Shown piece by piece: positions 39,921 through 48,683 of a stretch of DNA of 64,000 nucleotides (the stretch's first letter is position 1; each line of letters opens with the position of its first letter). The stretch spans positions 3,348,001 to 3,412,000 of the forward strand of contig NZ_CP020737.1 of assembly GCF_002097715.1 (NCBI RefSeq). Direction: 5' to 3'. Under the pieces are notes generated by a model. The model was not told the DNA's origin and did not search any database. It was given only the letters and a program-made list of their open reading frames with translations. The translations under genes and the position numbers were made by a program. The DNA comes from Burkholderia ubonensis subsp. mesacidophila (GTDB lineage Bacteria; Pseudomonadota; Gammaproteobacteria; Burkholderiales; Burkholderiaceae).

Positions 39921-39926
39921 TATCAT
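39921..39926 (+). promoter_or_regulatory. -10 element of the gene at 39962
   Basis: TATCAT, about 36 bp before the start codon, giving a leader of about 29 nt that holds the GAGAGG ribosome-binding site. Confidence 0.35.
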
Positions 39927-39961
39927 GCCGCCTCACAACAAAACCTGAGAGGACCGCATCC

Positions 39962-40492
39962 ATGTCGCATCGCCTGTCCGGCCTTCGCGCCGCCCTCGGC
40001 GCCGTCGTCGCCGCCCCGTTCGTCGCGCTCGCCGCGCCGCCCGCCCATCCCGATATCTTCAGCGCCGCGATCTGCAAGCCGCCGTTTACTTCGGACCTCA
40101 TGAGCGCGATCTACGACACCGTCAAGGCGACCGATCCGAAGCCGGACGAATCGATGCTGGGCGCCGCGGTCTTTCGTCTGCCGGAGCCGATCCGCCGGGA
40201 CGGCTTCACGACGCAGAACGTCGTGTTCACCAGTACGGGAATCGGCGTGCTCGTGGAAGGTGAGGTCGCCGACCAGCTCGCGCAACGCTACAAGCTCGCC
40301 CCCGAGAAGGGCCACCTGCTGGGCGCGTCGTCCGTCGGCTATTCCCGCCGGCTGACCGTCCGGGGGCCGGGGGGCGCCCTGATCCTCGTTTCGGCCCGCC
40401 AAGGCCCGGCGCTGAAGGGCAAGACGCTGCTTGCCTGCGAAATGACGTCCGAGGAAGACATCAACGCGCTGGAGCAGATGGAACAGCATTGA
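39962..40492 (+). CDS. Exported protein of unknown function
   Basis: A 176-residue protein with a signal peptide (cleavage probably after VALA, about residue 24) and two cysteines in the mature chain (AICKPPF and LLACEMTSEED) that could form a disulfide. The rest reads as a small mixed alpha/beta domain. No family is recognised. GAGAGG lies about 9 nt before the ATG. It is a single-gene unit convergent with the membrane-protein gene at 40521; only 28 bp separate the stops. Confidence 0.75.
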   Translation: MSHRLSGLRAALGAVVAAPFVALAAPPAHPDIFSAAICKPPFTSDLMSAIYDTVKATDPKPDESMLGAAVFRLPEPIRRDGFTTQNVVFTSTGIGVLVEGEVADQLAQRYKLAPEKGHLLGASSVGYSRRLTVRGPGGALILVSARQGPALKGKTLLACEMTSEEDINALEQMEQH

Positions 40493-40520
40493 GCCGGCCA
40501 AGCGCCGCCGTGACATCCCG

Positions 40521-41030
40521 TCAGGCGGCGCTGCTGCGCGCGGGCCGTTCCAGACGCATGTACGCGTCGGACACGATCAGCCCGAAGACGATGTGGTCGA
40601 GTGCGCTCACCCAGCCACGCGCGTCGGCGAACCACGGGAACAATTGCGTCATGCCGTAGTAATTGACGACGTACAGCAGCACGCCGAATACGGCCCCCGC
40701 CACGCTGACCATTCCGACACTCGAATCCAGGCTGAAACACGCGATGATCACGGCCAGGATCAGCGCAAATACGATCGACAGCGCGAAGTGCACGCCCAGC
40801 GCCGCCAGCAGGGTTCCCACTTCGACCGTAGTCGACGGCGCGAGCGCGTCGTCGCCGAAATAGATGGCCGCGATCATGCGCAGCGGCGCCCACGCGTCCT
40901 GTCCGATGATTGCCGACGCGACGACCTGAATGACGAGGAACACCGCGCCGGCCACGCACCCGCCGATCACGGCGGCGCGCCACACCGGAATGCGGCGCGC
41001 GTAATGGTGCGAATGCATGTGGAGTTGCAT
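40521..41030 (-). CDS. Four-helix membrane protein with His-rich N-terminus, unknown function
   Basis: A 169-residue inner-membrane protein. The N-terminus MQLHMHSHHYARR is histidine-rich, then four predicted helices lie at about 18-38, 70-95, 100-120 and 137-152. AAGGAG stands 6 nt before the ATG at 41028-41030, an excellent site. No family is recognised with confidence. It follows, by 32 bp, a 60-residue gene whose product ends in SHTHRH. A shared metal-related role is conceivable but is speculation. Confidence 0.75.
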   Translation of the reverse strand: MQLHMHSHHYARRIPVWRAAVIGGCVAGAVFLVIQVVASAIIGQDAWAPLRMIAAIYFGDDALAPSTTVEVGTLLAALGVHFALSIVFALILAVIIACFSLDSSVGMVSVAGAVFGVLLYVVNYYGMTQLFPWFADARGWVSALDHIVFGLIVSDAYMRLERPARSSAA

Positions 41031-41062
41031 GGCGATCTCCTTGAAAGCGGTCCGCCGCCGCG

Positions 41063-41245
41063 TCAATGCCGGTGCGTATGCGACGTACCCGAGCGCACCG
41101 CCGACCATGCCGACGCGAGCGACTCCGACAGCCGGTGACAGGCACGCGTCATCGGCGGCCCGACGGCGTCGGAGACCCGGGTCGTCTTGCGGTGCAAGCG
41201 CTCGAACAGGCTGGACAGGCTCGAACACGAATGAAGCTTGCTCAT
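41063..41245 (-). CDS. Small cysteine/histidine-containing protein (60 aa)
   Basis: A short ORF beginning MSKLHSCSSLSSLF, with GAGG about 9 nt upstream, and ending in the histidine-rich tail SHTHRH. It has two cysteines and no membrane helix or signal peptide. It lies 32 bp upstream of the four-helix membrane protein gene in the same direction, so both are probably one transcript. No family is recognised. The ORF could be spurious, but start context and position support it. Confidence 0.5.
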   Translation of the reverse strand: MSKLHSCSSLSSLFERLHRKTTRVSDAVGPPMTRACHRLSESLASAWSAVRSGTSHTHRH

Positions 41246-41500
41246 CGCGATTTCCCTCGATGCGGCAGCGACGAGAACCGGCGGCACGCGCCGCACACGC
41301 CGCCGGAGCGGATATATCGAACGTAGTCTCGCTGGTCGGGAATATCAAGATGACGACGGCGCAGGTCGCGCGACGCCTCGTCGTTCTCCCGAAGAAAGCG
41401 CCGACGGTTTCGCGGCACGCCGCCGGGGGCGCCGTCGAGGCGCGGCAACGGGCGGCCGCGCACCGCGCGCCTGTCGAGCACCGCCTCGCCCCCCTGTCGC

Positions 41501-41506
41501 TACAAT
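41501..41506 (+). promoter_or_regulatory. -10 element of birA-coaX
   Basis: TACAAT ending 7 bp before the birA ATG, so transcription should begin at or next to the start codon. Confidence 0.5.
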
Positions 41507-41513
41507 AGTCGCC

Positions 41514-42434
41514 ATGAACGCCCCCACCTCCTCCGACACGCCCGACTCCGGCGACGCGCACATCGCGCGCAACCGGCTCGACGCGCACCTGGACGCCGCG
41601 CCGCGTGCGTGGCCGCTCGACATCGTCGCCGCGACCGGCTCGACCAATGCCGACCTCGCCGCCCGCCTGAAGGCGCTGCCGCGCACCGCGAACGCGCTGC
41701 CCGCGCCGCTCGTGCGGGTCGCGTTCGAGCAGACGGCCGGCCGCGGCCGGCAAGGCCGCCCGTGGTTCGCGCAGCCGGGCAACGCGCTGCTCTGCTCGGT
41801 CGGCTGCATCGTGCCGCGCCCGGTCGACGCGCTCGGCGGGTTGAGCCTCGCGATCGGCGTCGCGCTCGCCGAAGGGCTCGCCGCGCTGCCGCTCGATACC
41901 CGCTGCGGCGTCGCGCTCAAGTGGCCGAACGACCTGCTGCTGACCGCCGCCGACGCCGGCGGCCAACGCATCGTCGGCAAGCTCGCCGGAATCCTGATCG
42001 AAACGGTATGGACGACGTCCGACGCGACGGCCATCGTGATCGGCTTCGGCGTCAACGTGCGCGGCGCGGAAGCCGTCGCCGCGCAGGTCGACGCGCAGCG
42101 CGCGCGCGAAGCGTCGACCGCGGGCGCGCTGCCGCCCGCCGCGCTGTCTTCCGCGTGGGCCGCGGCGAACCTCACCGATACGCTCGCCGCGTCGCTCAAC
42201 GCGCTCACGCCCGCGCTCGCGCAGTTCGCGGCCGACGGGCTCGCGCCGTTCGTGCCGCGCTGGCACGCGCGGCACGCGTACGCGGGCCGCGAAGTGGTGC
42301 TGATCGAGCAAGGCGCGGAACGCGCGCGCGGCATCGCGACCGGCATCGACGCGGCAGGCCAGCTGCTGCTCGACACGCCCGGCGGCGTGCAGGCGATCGC
42401 GGCCGGCGACGTGTCGCTGCGCGAAGCGCAATGA
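41514..42434 (+). CDS. birA: Biotin-[acetyl-CoA-carboxylase] ligase, catalytic-only BirA
   Basis: A 306-residue biotin protein ligase, attaching biotin to the carboxyl carrier protein through biotinyl-AMP. The biotinyl-AMP loop is GRGRQGRPW (76-84), preceded by GSTNAD (42-47), and the lysine motif is KWPNDLL (136-142). The C-terminal SH3-like BPL_C domain is present. The N-terminal winged helix of E. coli BirA is absent, so this enzyme should not act as the bio-operon repressor. It overlaps coaX by 4 bases. The promoter -10 lies 7 bp before the ATG and no ribosome-binding site is present. Confidence 0.93.
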   Translation: MNAPTSSDTPDSGDAHIARNRLDAHLDAAPRAWPLDIVAATGSTNADLAARLKALPRTANALPAPLVRVAFEQTAGRGRQGRPWFAQPGNALLCSVGCIVPRPVDALGGLSLAIGVALAEGLAALPLDTRCGVALKWPNDLLLTAADAGGQRIVGKLAGILIETVWTTSDATAIVIGFGVNVRGAEAVAAQVDAQRAREASTAGALPPAALSSAWAAANLTDTLAASLNALTPALAQFAADGLAPFVPRWHARHAYAGREVVLIEQGAERARGIATGIDAAGQLLLDTPGGVQAIAAGDVSLREAQ

Positions 42435-43219
42435 GCGCACCGCACCTGCTGATCGACGCCGGCAACAGCCGGATCAAGTGGGCGCTCGCCGACGCGCGGC
42501 GCGAACTGGTCGAGACGGGCGCGTTCGGCCACGCGCGCGACGGCGGCGCCGATCCGGACTGGTCGCACGTGCCGCGCCCGCACGGCGCATGGATCTCGAA
42601 CGTCGCCGGCGCGGAGGTGGCCGCACGGCTCGACGCGCTGCTCGATGCACGCTGGCCGGGCCTGCCGCGCACGACGATCCGCGCGTGCGCCGCGCAGTGC
42701 GGCGTGACCAACGGCTATACGACGCCCGACCAGCTCGGCAGCGACCGCTGGGCCGGCCTGATCGGCGCGCATGCGGCGTTTCCGGGCGAGCCTCTGCTGA
42801 TCGCGACGTTCGGCACCGCGACGACGCTCGAGGCATTGCGCGCGGACGGCCGCTTCACGGGCGGGTTGATCGCGCCCGGCTGGGCGCTGATGATGCGTTC
42901 GCTCGGCAGCCACACCGCGCAGTTGCCGACGCTCACCACCGACATCGCGAGCGGCCTGCTCGCGGACGCGCAAGCGGAACCGTTCCAGTTCGACACGCCG
43001 CGCTCGCTGTCGGCGGGCTGCCTGTATGCGCAGGCCGGGCTGATCGAGCGCGCGTGGCGCGACCTGAACGCCGCGTGGCAAGCGCCGGTGCGGCTCGTGC
43101 TGGCGGGCGGCGCGGCGGACGACGTCGCGCGTGCGCTGACGGTGCCGCATACGCGCCACGATGCGCTGATCCTGTCCGGACTGGCGCTGATTGCGGCGGA
43201 AAGGGTTGCGAATGGTTGA
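42431..43219 (+). CDS. coaX: Type III pantothenate kinase
   Basis: A 262-residue CoaX, phosphorylating pantothenate in the first step of coenzyme A synthesis. The ASKHA fold is shown by the phosphate-1 motif [14 protein letters not shown], the segment [18 protein letters not shown], phosphate-2 TFGTATTLE, and [11 protein letters not shown]. It is translationally coupled to birA (ATGA), the usual arrangement in betaproteobacteria. No monovalent cation or substrate residue appears to be missing. Confidence 0.95.
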   Translation: MSAPHLLIDAGNSRIKWALADARRELVETGAFGHARDGGADPDWSHVPRPHGAWISNVAGAEVAARLDALLDARWPGLPRTTIRACAAQCGVTNGYTTPDQLGSDRWAGLIGAHAAFPGEPLLIATFGTATTLEALRADGRFTGGLIAPGWALMMRSLGSHTAQLPTLTTDIASGLLADAQAEPFQFDTPRSLSAGCLYAQAGLIERAWRDLNAAWQAPVRLVLAGGAADDVARALTVPHTRHDALILSGLALIAAERVANG

Positions 43220-43318
43220 AACGGGATGCGCGCGCCGTCGGCTGCGCTGACGGACCGGGCGAACTGAATGACCAGCCCCGCGGCTGGCCTGACTGGATGA
43301 CGAAAAGGGGTGTCGACG

Positions 43319-43561
43319 ATGCTGCGCTGGCTGATCGCTGTTCTCTTTCTCGCCAACATGCTCGCGCTCGTGGTGGCGCGCGGGGTGTTCGGGCCGCTGC
43401 CGGCGGCCGGTCCGCGCGATCCGGGGATGCTGGCGCGACAGGTGCATCCCGACGCGCTGCGCGTCACGCCGCTCGCGCAAGGCGCCGATCAGGCGCTCAC
43501 GGGCGGCCCGATCGCGGCACCGGCCGCGCCCGCGGAGCCGCTCGCGGCCTCCGCACCCTGA
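43319..43561 (+). CDS. Small membrane-anchored protein downstream of coaX
   Basis: An 80-residue protein with one N-terminal membrane helix (LRWLIAVLFLANMLALVVA) and a proline/alanine-rich periplasmic tail containing QVHPDALRVTPL. AAGGGG lies 8 nt before the ATG at 43319; a GTG at 43310 is less likely. In relatives a longer SPOR-domain protein follows coaX and starts in the same way. This version ends before any SPOR domain, so it looks like a shortened relative. No function can be given. Confidence 0.65.
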   Translation: MLRWLIAVLFLANMLALVVARGVFGPLPAAGPRDPGMLARQVHPDALRVTPLAQGADQALTGGPIAAPAAPAEPLAASAP

Positions 43562-43583
43562 TGCCGAGCGCGGCGGCGCGGAT

Positions 43584-44069
43584 TTACGGCTGCTGCGCGC
43601 GCACCTTCTTCAGCAGCGCCGTGGTCGAGCGTTCATGCTCGAACGGAATCGCCAGCGCCCGGCCGCCCCAGCCGCGGACCAGCACGGATTCCGGCAGCGC
43701 ATCCATGTCGTAATCGCCGCCCTTGACGAGGATGTCCGGATGCACGGCCTCGATCAACGACACCGGCGTCTGCTCCTCGAACTTCACCACCCAGTCGACG
43801 CTTTCGAGCGACGCGAGCAGCGCCATCCGGTCGTCCTCGTGGTTGATCGGGCGATCGTCGCCCTTGCCGAGCATGCGCACCGACGCGTCGCTGTTGACGC
43901 CGACGATCAGGCACGCGCCGAGCGCCTTCGCGTCGGCGAGATAGGTGACGTGGCCACGATGCAGGATGTCGAACACGCCGTTCGTGAACACGACGGGCGC
44001 GGGCAGCGACGCGCGCAGGGCGACAAGCGCGTCGCGGGTGATCAGCTTACGTTCGAAGGTAGCGGGCAT
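43584..44069 (-). CDS. rfaE2: D-glycero-beta-D-manno-heptose 1-phosphate adenylyltransferase
   Basis: A 161-residue nucleotidyltransferase equal to the C-terminal domain of E. coli HldE, making ADP-heptose for the LPS core. The core motif is FTNGVFDILHRGHV, with HxGH at 37-40, and the KGGDYDMD and ERSTTALLKKV segments follow. The kinase half (RfaE1) is not here, so it is encoded separately. The ATG at 44067-44069 starts right where homology begins; no strong Shine-Dalgarno is seen. It converges with the small membrane protein gene, 22 bp away. Confidence 0.93.
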   Translation of the reverse strand: MPATFERKLITRDALVALRASLPAPVVFTNGVFDILHRGHVTYLADAKALGACLIVGVNSDASVRMLGKGDDRPINHEDDRMALLASLESVDWVVKFEEQTPVSLIEAVHPDILVKGGDYDMDALPESVLVRGWGGRALAIPFEHERSTTALLKKVRAQQP

Positions 44070-44116
44070 GATGGGTGACTGGCGGAAGCGAACGGCGTGC
44101 GCGGTGCGCATGCCCA

Positions 44117-44148
44117 AGAAAAAGCCCGCCGGCGGGCCGGGCGGGCTT
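44117..44148 (-). terminator. Rho-independent terminator of the ferritin-like gene
   Basis: Stem AAGCCCGCC/GGCGGGCTT (44122-44130 and 44140-44148), followed on the minus strand by TTTTTCTT. It lies 39 bp after the stop codon at 44187. Confidence 0.8.
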
Positions 44149-44186
44149 CATGTCGTGCGCGCCCTAGCCGGGCGCGCGTCTCGTCG

Positions 44187-45062
44187 TCAGGCCGGCTGGG
44201 CGGCCGCCTGGCCGCCTTCGGCCTGCAGGCGGCCGGTGACTTCCTTGCGATACCGGTTGAGCTCCTGCGCGGTCGCGAACGTGCGCTCGAACAGGATCGA
44301 CAGGTTGTGCAGGATGCGCTCGACGACCTTCTTCTCCCACTCGCCGTCGAAGCGGATCTGCTCGTCGAGCCAGCGCTCGAGCCATTCCGGATCCGGCAGG
44401 CGCGACTGCACGGTGTCGCGCGGGAACAGCGCCTGGTTCACGTGCAGGTTGGTCGGATGCAGCGGCTTCTCGGTGCGGCGCGCCGACGCCATCAGCACGC
44501 CGATCTTCGCGAACGCCGCGCGCGCGACGTCGCCGCAGTTCGAGAGCGCCTTCTTCATGTAGCGCAGGTACGCGCCGCCGTGACGCGCTTCGTCACGCGA
44601 GATCGTTTCGTAGATGTGCTTGATGACCGGCTCGGTGTGCCAGTCGGCCGCGCAGCGATACCAGTGGTTCAGGCGGATCTCGCCGCAGAAGTGCAGCATC
44701 AGCGTCTCGAGCGGCGGCGCCGGGTCGAACTCGAAGCGCACCGCGTGCAGCTCTTCCTCGGTCGGCACCAGTTCCGGCTTGAAGCGGCGCAGGTATTCCA
44801 TCAGCACGAGCGAATGCTTCTGCTCTTCGAAGAACCACACGCTCATGAAGGCGGAAAAGTCGCTGTCGTGCTGGTTGTCGCGCAGGAACATTTCCGTCGC
44901 GGGCAGCGCCGACCATTCGGTGATCGCGTTCATCTTGATCGTCTTCGCCTGCTCGTCGGTGAGCAGCGAAGCGTCGAACTTGTCCCACGGAATGTCCTTC
45001 TCCATGTCCCAGCGGACGGCTTCGAGCGACCTGTAAAGTTCCGGATAAAGCATGGTGTTCAT
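44187..45062 (-). CDS. Ferritin-like diiron protein (acyl-ACP desaturase-like)
   Basis: A 291-residue all-helical protein with two E-x-x-H pairs expected of a diiron site: ITEW then FFEEQKH in the first half, and GEIRLNHW then RDEARH in the second. The spacing resembles the ferritin/ribonucleotide reductase R2/desaturase superfamily. It lacks a signal peptide and acts in the cytoplasm. Oxidation or desaturation of an acyl substrate is possible, but no specific reaction is assured. It is monocistronic, bounded by a terminator downstream and a 436-bp gap upstream. Confidence 0.82.
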   Translation of the reverse strand: MNTMLYPELYRSLEAVRWDMEKDIPWDKFDASLLTDEQAKTIKMNAITEWSALPATEMFLRDNQHDSDFSAFMSVWFFEEQKHSLVLMEYLRRFKPELVPTEEELHAVRFEFDPAPPLETLMLHFCGEIRLNHWYRCAADWHTEPVIKHIYETISRDEARHGGAYLRYMKKALSNCGDVARAAFAKIGVLMASARRTEKPLHPTNLHVNQALFPRDTVQSRLPDPEWLERWLDEQIRFDGEWEKKVVERILHNLSILFERTFATAQELNRYRKEVTGRLQAEGGQAAAQPA

Positions 45063-45498
45063 GATGGTCCCACCCCTGTTCTGCGCAATGCGACTTCTCT
45101 TAAACGTGATCGTTGCAGCAATGCGCGTGCGGACGCGCTTTTTGCAACCAAGACTGTAATTTTACGCGTGAAACCAGCCCCCGGCCGCGTGTTCCGCGTC
45201 CGGCAGCCGCGCGGCCGCGTAAGCCGCTCGCTTGAGGCAAGCCACGTGCCGCGCTCCGCTCGAACGGAACCGACCGCGCGTGCCTGAGTGGGGGCCGGCG
45301 CTGGCCGGCTTCGCTGGCGAGCCCGTCGCGGCCCCTTGCGGGCGCCGGTCCGGCGAGCTGCTCGATTTGATGTATTCGGCGGCGGCCATGATATCACGCA
45401 CGCATGACGGTTCCGCGACAGGCGTCCGGTCGCTTCCCGACAGCCGGCATGCGGCGAAGCGTCGCAGCCGGCTGTCGGGAAAACGCCACCGATCCGCA
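45063..45498. other. Intergenic region with a strong stem-loop
   Basis: A 436-bp gap between two leftward genes. A 15-bp perfect stem-loop sits at 45434-45481, next to the patatin gene stop. The part nearer 45063 is A+T-richer and should hold the ferritin-like gene promoter, but I cannot place -35 and -10 elements with confidence. No ORF is supported. Confidence 0.5.
45434..45481 (-). terminator. 15-bp perfect stem-loop after the patatin gene
   Basis: TTCCCGACAGCCGGC (45434-45448) and GCCGGCTGTCGGGAA (45467-45481) with an 18-nt loop, beginning 18 bp after the patatin stop codon. No T-tract follows on the minus strand, so it may stabilise the 3' end or work with Rho. Confidence 0.5.
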
Positions 45499-46707
45499 TC
45501 AGACCCGCATTTCCCCGGCCGCCTGCCCGTCGGCCGGCGACGCGCTCGCGCCGTCCGCGTGCGCGATCCAGGCGGCGAGCGTGTCGTGCTGCGCGCAGCC
45601 GTCGCGATAGCCGAGCTCGATCAGCTCGCGCGCGAACGCTTCCTCGAACAGCAGGTAGCTCGCGAACGACGCGCCCGCCGGCTGGCTGCCGCCGACCGCG
45701 CCGAGCAGCCCGCGCACGGTGAGCGGCAACTGCTTCAGGTGCTTCGCGGCGATCAGCTCGATGCGCTCGGACGGCGCGATCGCCAGCACGTCGACGTGCC
45801 GCCAGCCGCTGTCCACTTCGACCTGGTGCGGCAGGTGCGCGATCATCCGGTTGATGTGCTCGATCCGTTCGATGTCCGAGCCGATCGAATCGAGAAACAC
45901 GCTCGCGAGCACCTGCTGGCCGATCTGCGCGAGCGACGGATAGCCGCGCACGAAGCCGCCGCCGTTCACCGGAATCTCCGGCCGCGGGTCCGCGGCGCCG
46001 ACGACCACGATCCGGTCCGCGCCGAAGTGGATCGCAGGCGACAGCGGCGCGATCTGGCGGATCGAGCCGTCGCCGAAATACTCGATCTGGCCGTCGAGCA
46101 CGAGCGGCACGGCCGGGAACACGAACGGAATCGCCGACGACGCGAGCAGGTGCGACGCGGACAGGTCGACGAGCCGCGCGGTGCGCTGCGCGCGCCGCCA
46201 CGCCTGGATCGGTTCGGCGGCCTGGTAGAACGTCAGATGGCGGCCGCTCGAGTAGCTGAGCGCGGTCACCGCGAGCGCGTGCAGCGTGCGCGCCTCGAGC
46301 ATCTGCTCGATCCGGTGGAAGCTCAGCTCGCGCTGCAGCAGGTGCGCGAGCGGCGCGTTGTCCAGGAGGCCGCGCGGCGAGCGGCGGGCCGCCCAGCCGA
46401 AGCTCATCGCCGCGAGCCAGCGCGCGCCCGCGGCGGCGATGCCGAGCCAGTCGGTGCGGTACACGTAGTCCGCGCGCAGGTGCTCCCAGAATTCGAGCAG
46501 GCGGCGCACGCCGTGCGAGAAATCGTCGGCGTGGCTCGAGATCGACGTCGCGTTGATCGCGCCGGCCGACGACCCGCATACGACCGCGAACGGCAGCGTG
46601 CGTCGTTGCGGATCGGCCTCGAGCGTGATCTCGGCCAGCGCCTTCAGCACGCCGACCTGATACGCGGCGCGCGCACCGCCTCCCATCAGTACGAGCGCGA
46701 GCCGCAT
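45499..46707 (-). CDS. Patatin-like phospholipase
   Basis: A 402-residue patatin-domain lipid acyl hydrolase. The oxyanion loop is MGGGARAAYQVGVL, the nucleophile elbow GSSAG with S47, and the catalytic aspartate D213 lies in FGDGS. A C-terminal region of about 100 residues has no recognised fold. There is no signal peptide, so the site of action is the cytoplasm or granule/membrane surface. It follows the phaM-like gene by 31 bp in an operon with a crotonase gene. Attack on membrane phospholipids or storage-granule surface lipids are both possible. Confidence 0.9.
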   Translation of the reverse strand: MRLALVLMGGGARAAYQVGVLKALAEITLEADPQRRTLPFAVVCGSSAGAINATSISSHADDFSHGVRRLLEFWEHLRADYVYRTDWLGIAAAGARWLAAMSFGWAARRSPRGLLDNAPLAHLLQRELSFHRIEQMLEARTLHALAVTALSYSSGRHLTFYQAAEPIQAWRRAQRTARLVDLSASHLLASSAIPFVFPAVPLVLDGQIEYFGDGSIRQIAPLSPAIHFGADRIVVVGAADPRPEIPVNGGGFVRGYPSLAQIGQQVLASVFLDSIGSDIERIEHINRMIAHLPHQVEVDSGWRHVDVLAIAPSERIELIAAKHLKQLPLTVRGLLGAVGGSQPAGASFASYLLFEEAFARELIELGYRDGCAQHDTLAAWIAHADGASASPADGQAAGEMRV

Positions 46708-46738
46708 CGCCTGGCCTGCTACATGAGCCGCCGCGCCG

Positions 46739-47491
46739 TCACGTCGAGCGCTTCGGCGGACGGCTCGCGGGCGTCGACGCTGCCGCCGCGCGCGCCGCGG
46801 CAGAACCGGCCGATCCGGCCGGCTTCGCGCGCTTCGCGGCGGGCTTGCGCGGCGCGGCCGGCGGCGGGTCGGACGCGTCGGGCGGCGCCGCGGCCGATGC
46901 CGCCGCCGCCGGTGCGTCCGGCGCGGCCGGTTGTGCGCCCGGCTGCGCCATCGCAAGGCTCGCAAGCTGGTTGAACTGCGTCTGCAGCAGGTTCCACCAG
47001 CCGGCCGGATCGAAGGCCGCGTTCTGCGCGGCGCTCGCGTCCTCGGGCGGCGGCGCGTCCGCTTGCGCGCCTTCCGGCGTGTCGCCGAGCGGCGTCGCGG
47101 CCGCCTTCGCCGCCGCGACGGCCGCATCCTCGGCGGCCGACATCGAGGTTTGCGCGAACGCGCCGAACGCGCGCAGCGTCGCGAGCGTCGCGCGCTGCAC
47201 CTCGAGCGCCTGGATCGCGGACTGCAGCATCCCGAGGTTCAGCTTCAGCCATTGCTCGACCGCTCGCAGGTCGGTGATGCGCTTGTCGAGCTCCTCGACG
47301 CTGGTGAGCGGCGCCATCATGTCGGACATGCTCGACAGCGACGGCGGCAGCCCGTGCGTCGCGCCGGGAAACGCGCCCATGCTGCCGAACGGCGACAGGC
47401 GGATCATTTCCCACATGCGTTCGAGCATGTCTGCGGGCTGGAAGCCGGCAAAGCCGGAGAACGGATTGGAGCCGGAGGTATCGATCGTCAT
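46739..47491 (-). CDS. phaM: PhaM-family polyhydroxyalkanoate granule regulator
   Basis: A 250-residue protein. The conserved N-terminal half has a hydrophobic granule/synthase-binding segment (ADMLERMWEMIRLSPFG). It is followed by the family core SVEELDKRITDLRAVEQWLKLNLGMLQSAIQALEVQRATLATL, a coiled-coil helix. The C-terminus is a long Ala/Pro-rich tail ending in lysine-containing repeats (RKPAAKRAKPAG), which in PhaM binds DNA. In Ralstonia PhaM activates PHB synthase and tethers granules to the nucleoid. AGGA lies 7 nt before the ATG at 47489-47491. Context (crotonase, lipase) agrees with storage-lipid metabolism. Confidence 0.82.
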   Translation of the reverse strand: MTIDTSGSNPFSGFAGFQPADMLERMWEMIRLSPFGSMGAFPGATHGLPPSLSSMSDMMAPLTSVEELDKRITDLRAVEQWLKLNLGMLQSAIQALEVQRATLATLRAFGAFAQTSMSAAEDAAVAAAKAAATPLGDTPEGAQADAPPPEDASAAQNAAFDPAGWWNLLQTQFNQLASLAMAQPGAQPAAPDAPAAAASAAAPPDASDPPPAAPRKPAAKRAKPAGSAGSAAARAAAASTPASRPPKRST

Positions 47492-47561
47492 GCGGGCATC
47501 CTGGTTGACTGGGGGGAGCGGCCGGATCGACCGGCCGCCTGGATCGATCATAGCGCGCGCG

Positions 47562-48389
47562 TCAGAACGGCGCGCCGCCGGGAAAATCGGGCGGGCGCCG
47601 TTCGCGCAGCGAGCGAATCCCCTCCTGCACGTCGGGCCCCGAGAAACCCATGAATTCGAGCGCGAGCGACGCGTCGAAGGTCGGCCCCGCCGAGCGCAGC
47701 CAGTTGTTGAGCGCGTACTTGGTCCAGCGGATCGCCGTCTGCGAGCCGTGCGCGAGCCGCTCCGCGACTTCGTACGCCTTCGGCAGCAGGTCGGCTTCGT
47801 CGACCGCGAGCGACACGAGGCCGATCCGCTCGGCCTCCTCGCCGCTCACCGGCTCGCACAGCAGCAGGTAGTACTTCGCCTTCGCCATCCCGCACAAGAG
47901 CGGCCACACGATCGCCGCGTGGTCGCCCGCCGCGACGCCGAGCCGCGTATGGCCGTCGATGATGCGCGCGCTCCTCGACGCGATCGAGATGTCGGCGAGC
48001 AGCCCCGCGACGAGCCCCGCGCCGACGGCCGGGCCGTGCATCGCTGACACGATCGGCTTGCTGCAGTTGATCACGTTGTAGACGAGGTCGCGCGCTTCGC
48101 GCCAGACCCGCGCGCGCACGTCGAAATCGTTCGCCATCTGCTCGACGAGCGCGAGGTCGCCGCCCGCCGAGAAGCCCTTGCCTTCGCCGCGAATCACCGC
48201 GACGCGCGTGTCGGGATCGCGATCGACGTCGCGCCAGATGTCGGCCAGCTCGCGGTGCATGCGCTCGTTGGCGGTCGCGAGGCCGCTCTTGTTCGCGCCT
48301 TCGCCGCTCATCACGATCTCGAGCACGCCGTGCTGACGACGCGTCACCTTCAGTGCTTCGTAACTGCCGTATGCGGCGAGATCGGCCAT
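47562..48389 (-). CDS. Enoyl-CoA hydratase/isomerase family protein
   Basis: A 275-residue crotonase-fold enzyme. Oxyanion-hole segments are [15 protein letters not shown] and [21 protein letters not shown]. The position usually holding the first hydratase glutamate is GAGLVAG rather than GxxLE, and the second region reads [13 protein letters not shown]. The reaction may therefore differ from simple hydration (isomerase, hydrolase or decarboxylase are possible). AAGGAG stands 6 nt before the ATG at 48387-48389. It heads the operon with phaM and patatin. Confidence 0.88.
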   Translation of the reverse strand: MADLAAYGSYEALKVTRRQHGVLEIVMSGEGANKSGLATANERMHRELADIWRDVDRDPDTRVAVIRGEGKGFSAGGDLALVEQMANDFDVRARVWREARDLVYNVINCSKPIVSAMHGPAVGAGLVAGLLADISIASRSARIIDGHTRLGVAAGDHAAIVWPLLCGMAKAKYYLLLCEPVSGEEAERIGLVSLAVDEADLLPKAYEVAERLAHGSQTAIRWTKYALNNWLRSAGPTFDASLALEFMGFSGPDVQEGIRSLRERRPPDFPGGAPF

Positions 48390-48683
48390 GCGCTGCTCCT
48401 TGCACTCAGGATGGAAACCCGCCCAGTGTAACCACTCGGACGCGACGGGGAATCGGGCGTTACCCAGTGGGACGGACCGCCACGGCATGCGAAGAACGAG
48501 CGACGGCGGAATGCCGGTGGTCTGTGGTCGGTGGTCGGTTTTTCTTCCGGTCCCGTGTTGACGGGGTTCATGTCGACACGATCGCATGAGCACGAACATG
48601 TTTAACAACCGTCGCTAAACCCTTGACACTCAATCACATTGAATCACGATGGTAATCACTCGACAACTACCCTTCGAAAACCA
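48390..48683. other. Intergenic region between crotonase and the STM2901-like gene
   Basis: A 294-bp divergent region. The half near 48600 is markedly A+T-rich. TTGACA at 48623-48628 is a good rightward -35, but no clear -10 follows at 16-18 bp. No ORF with a ribosome-binding site is seen. Confidence 0.4.
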
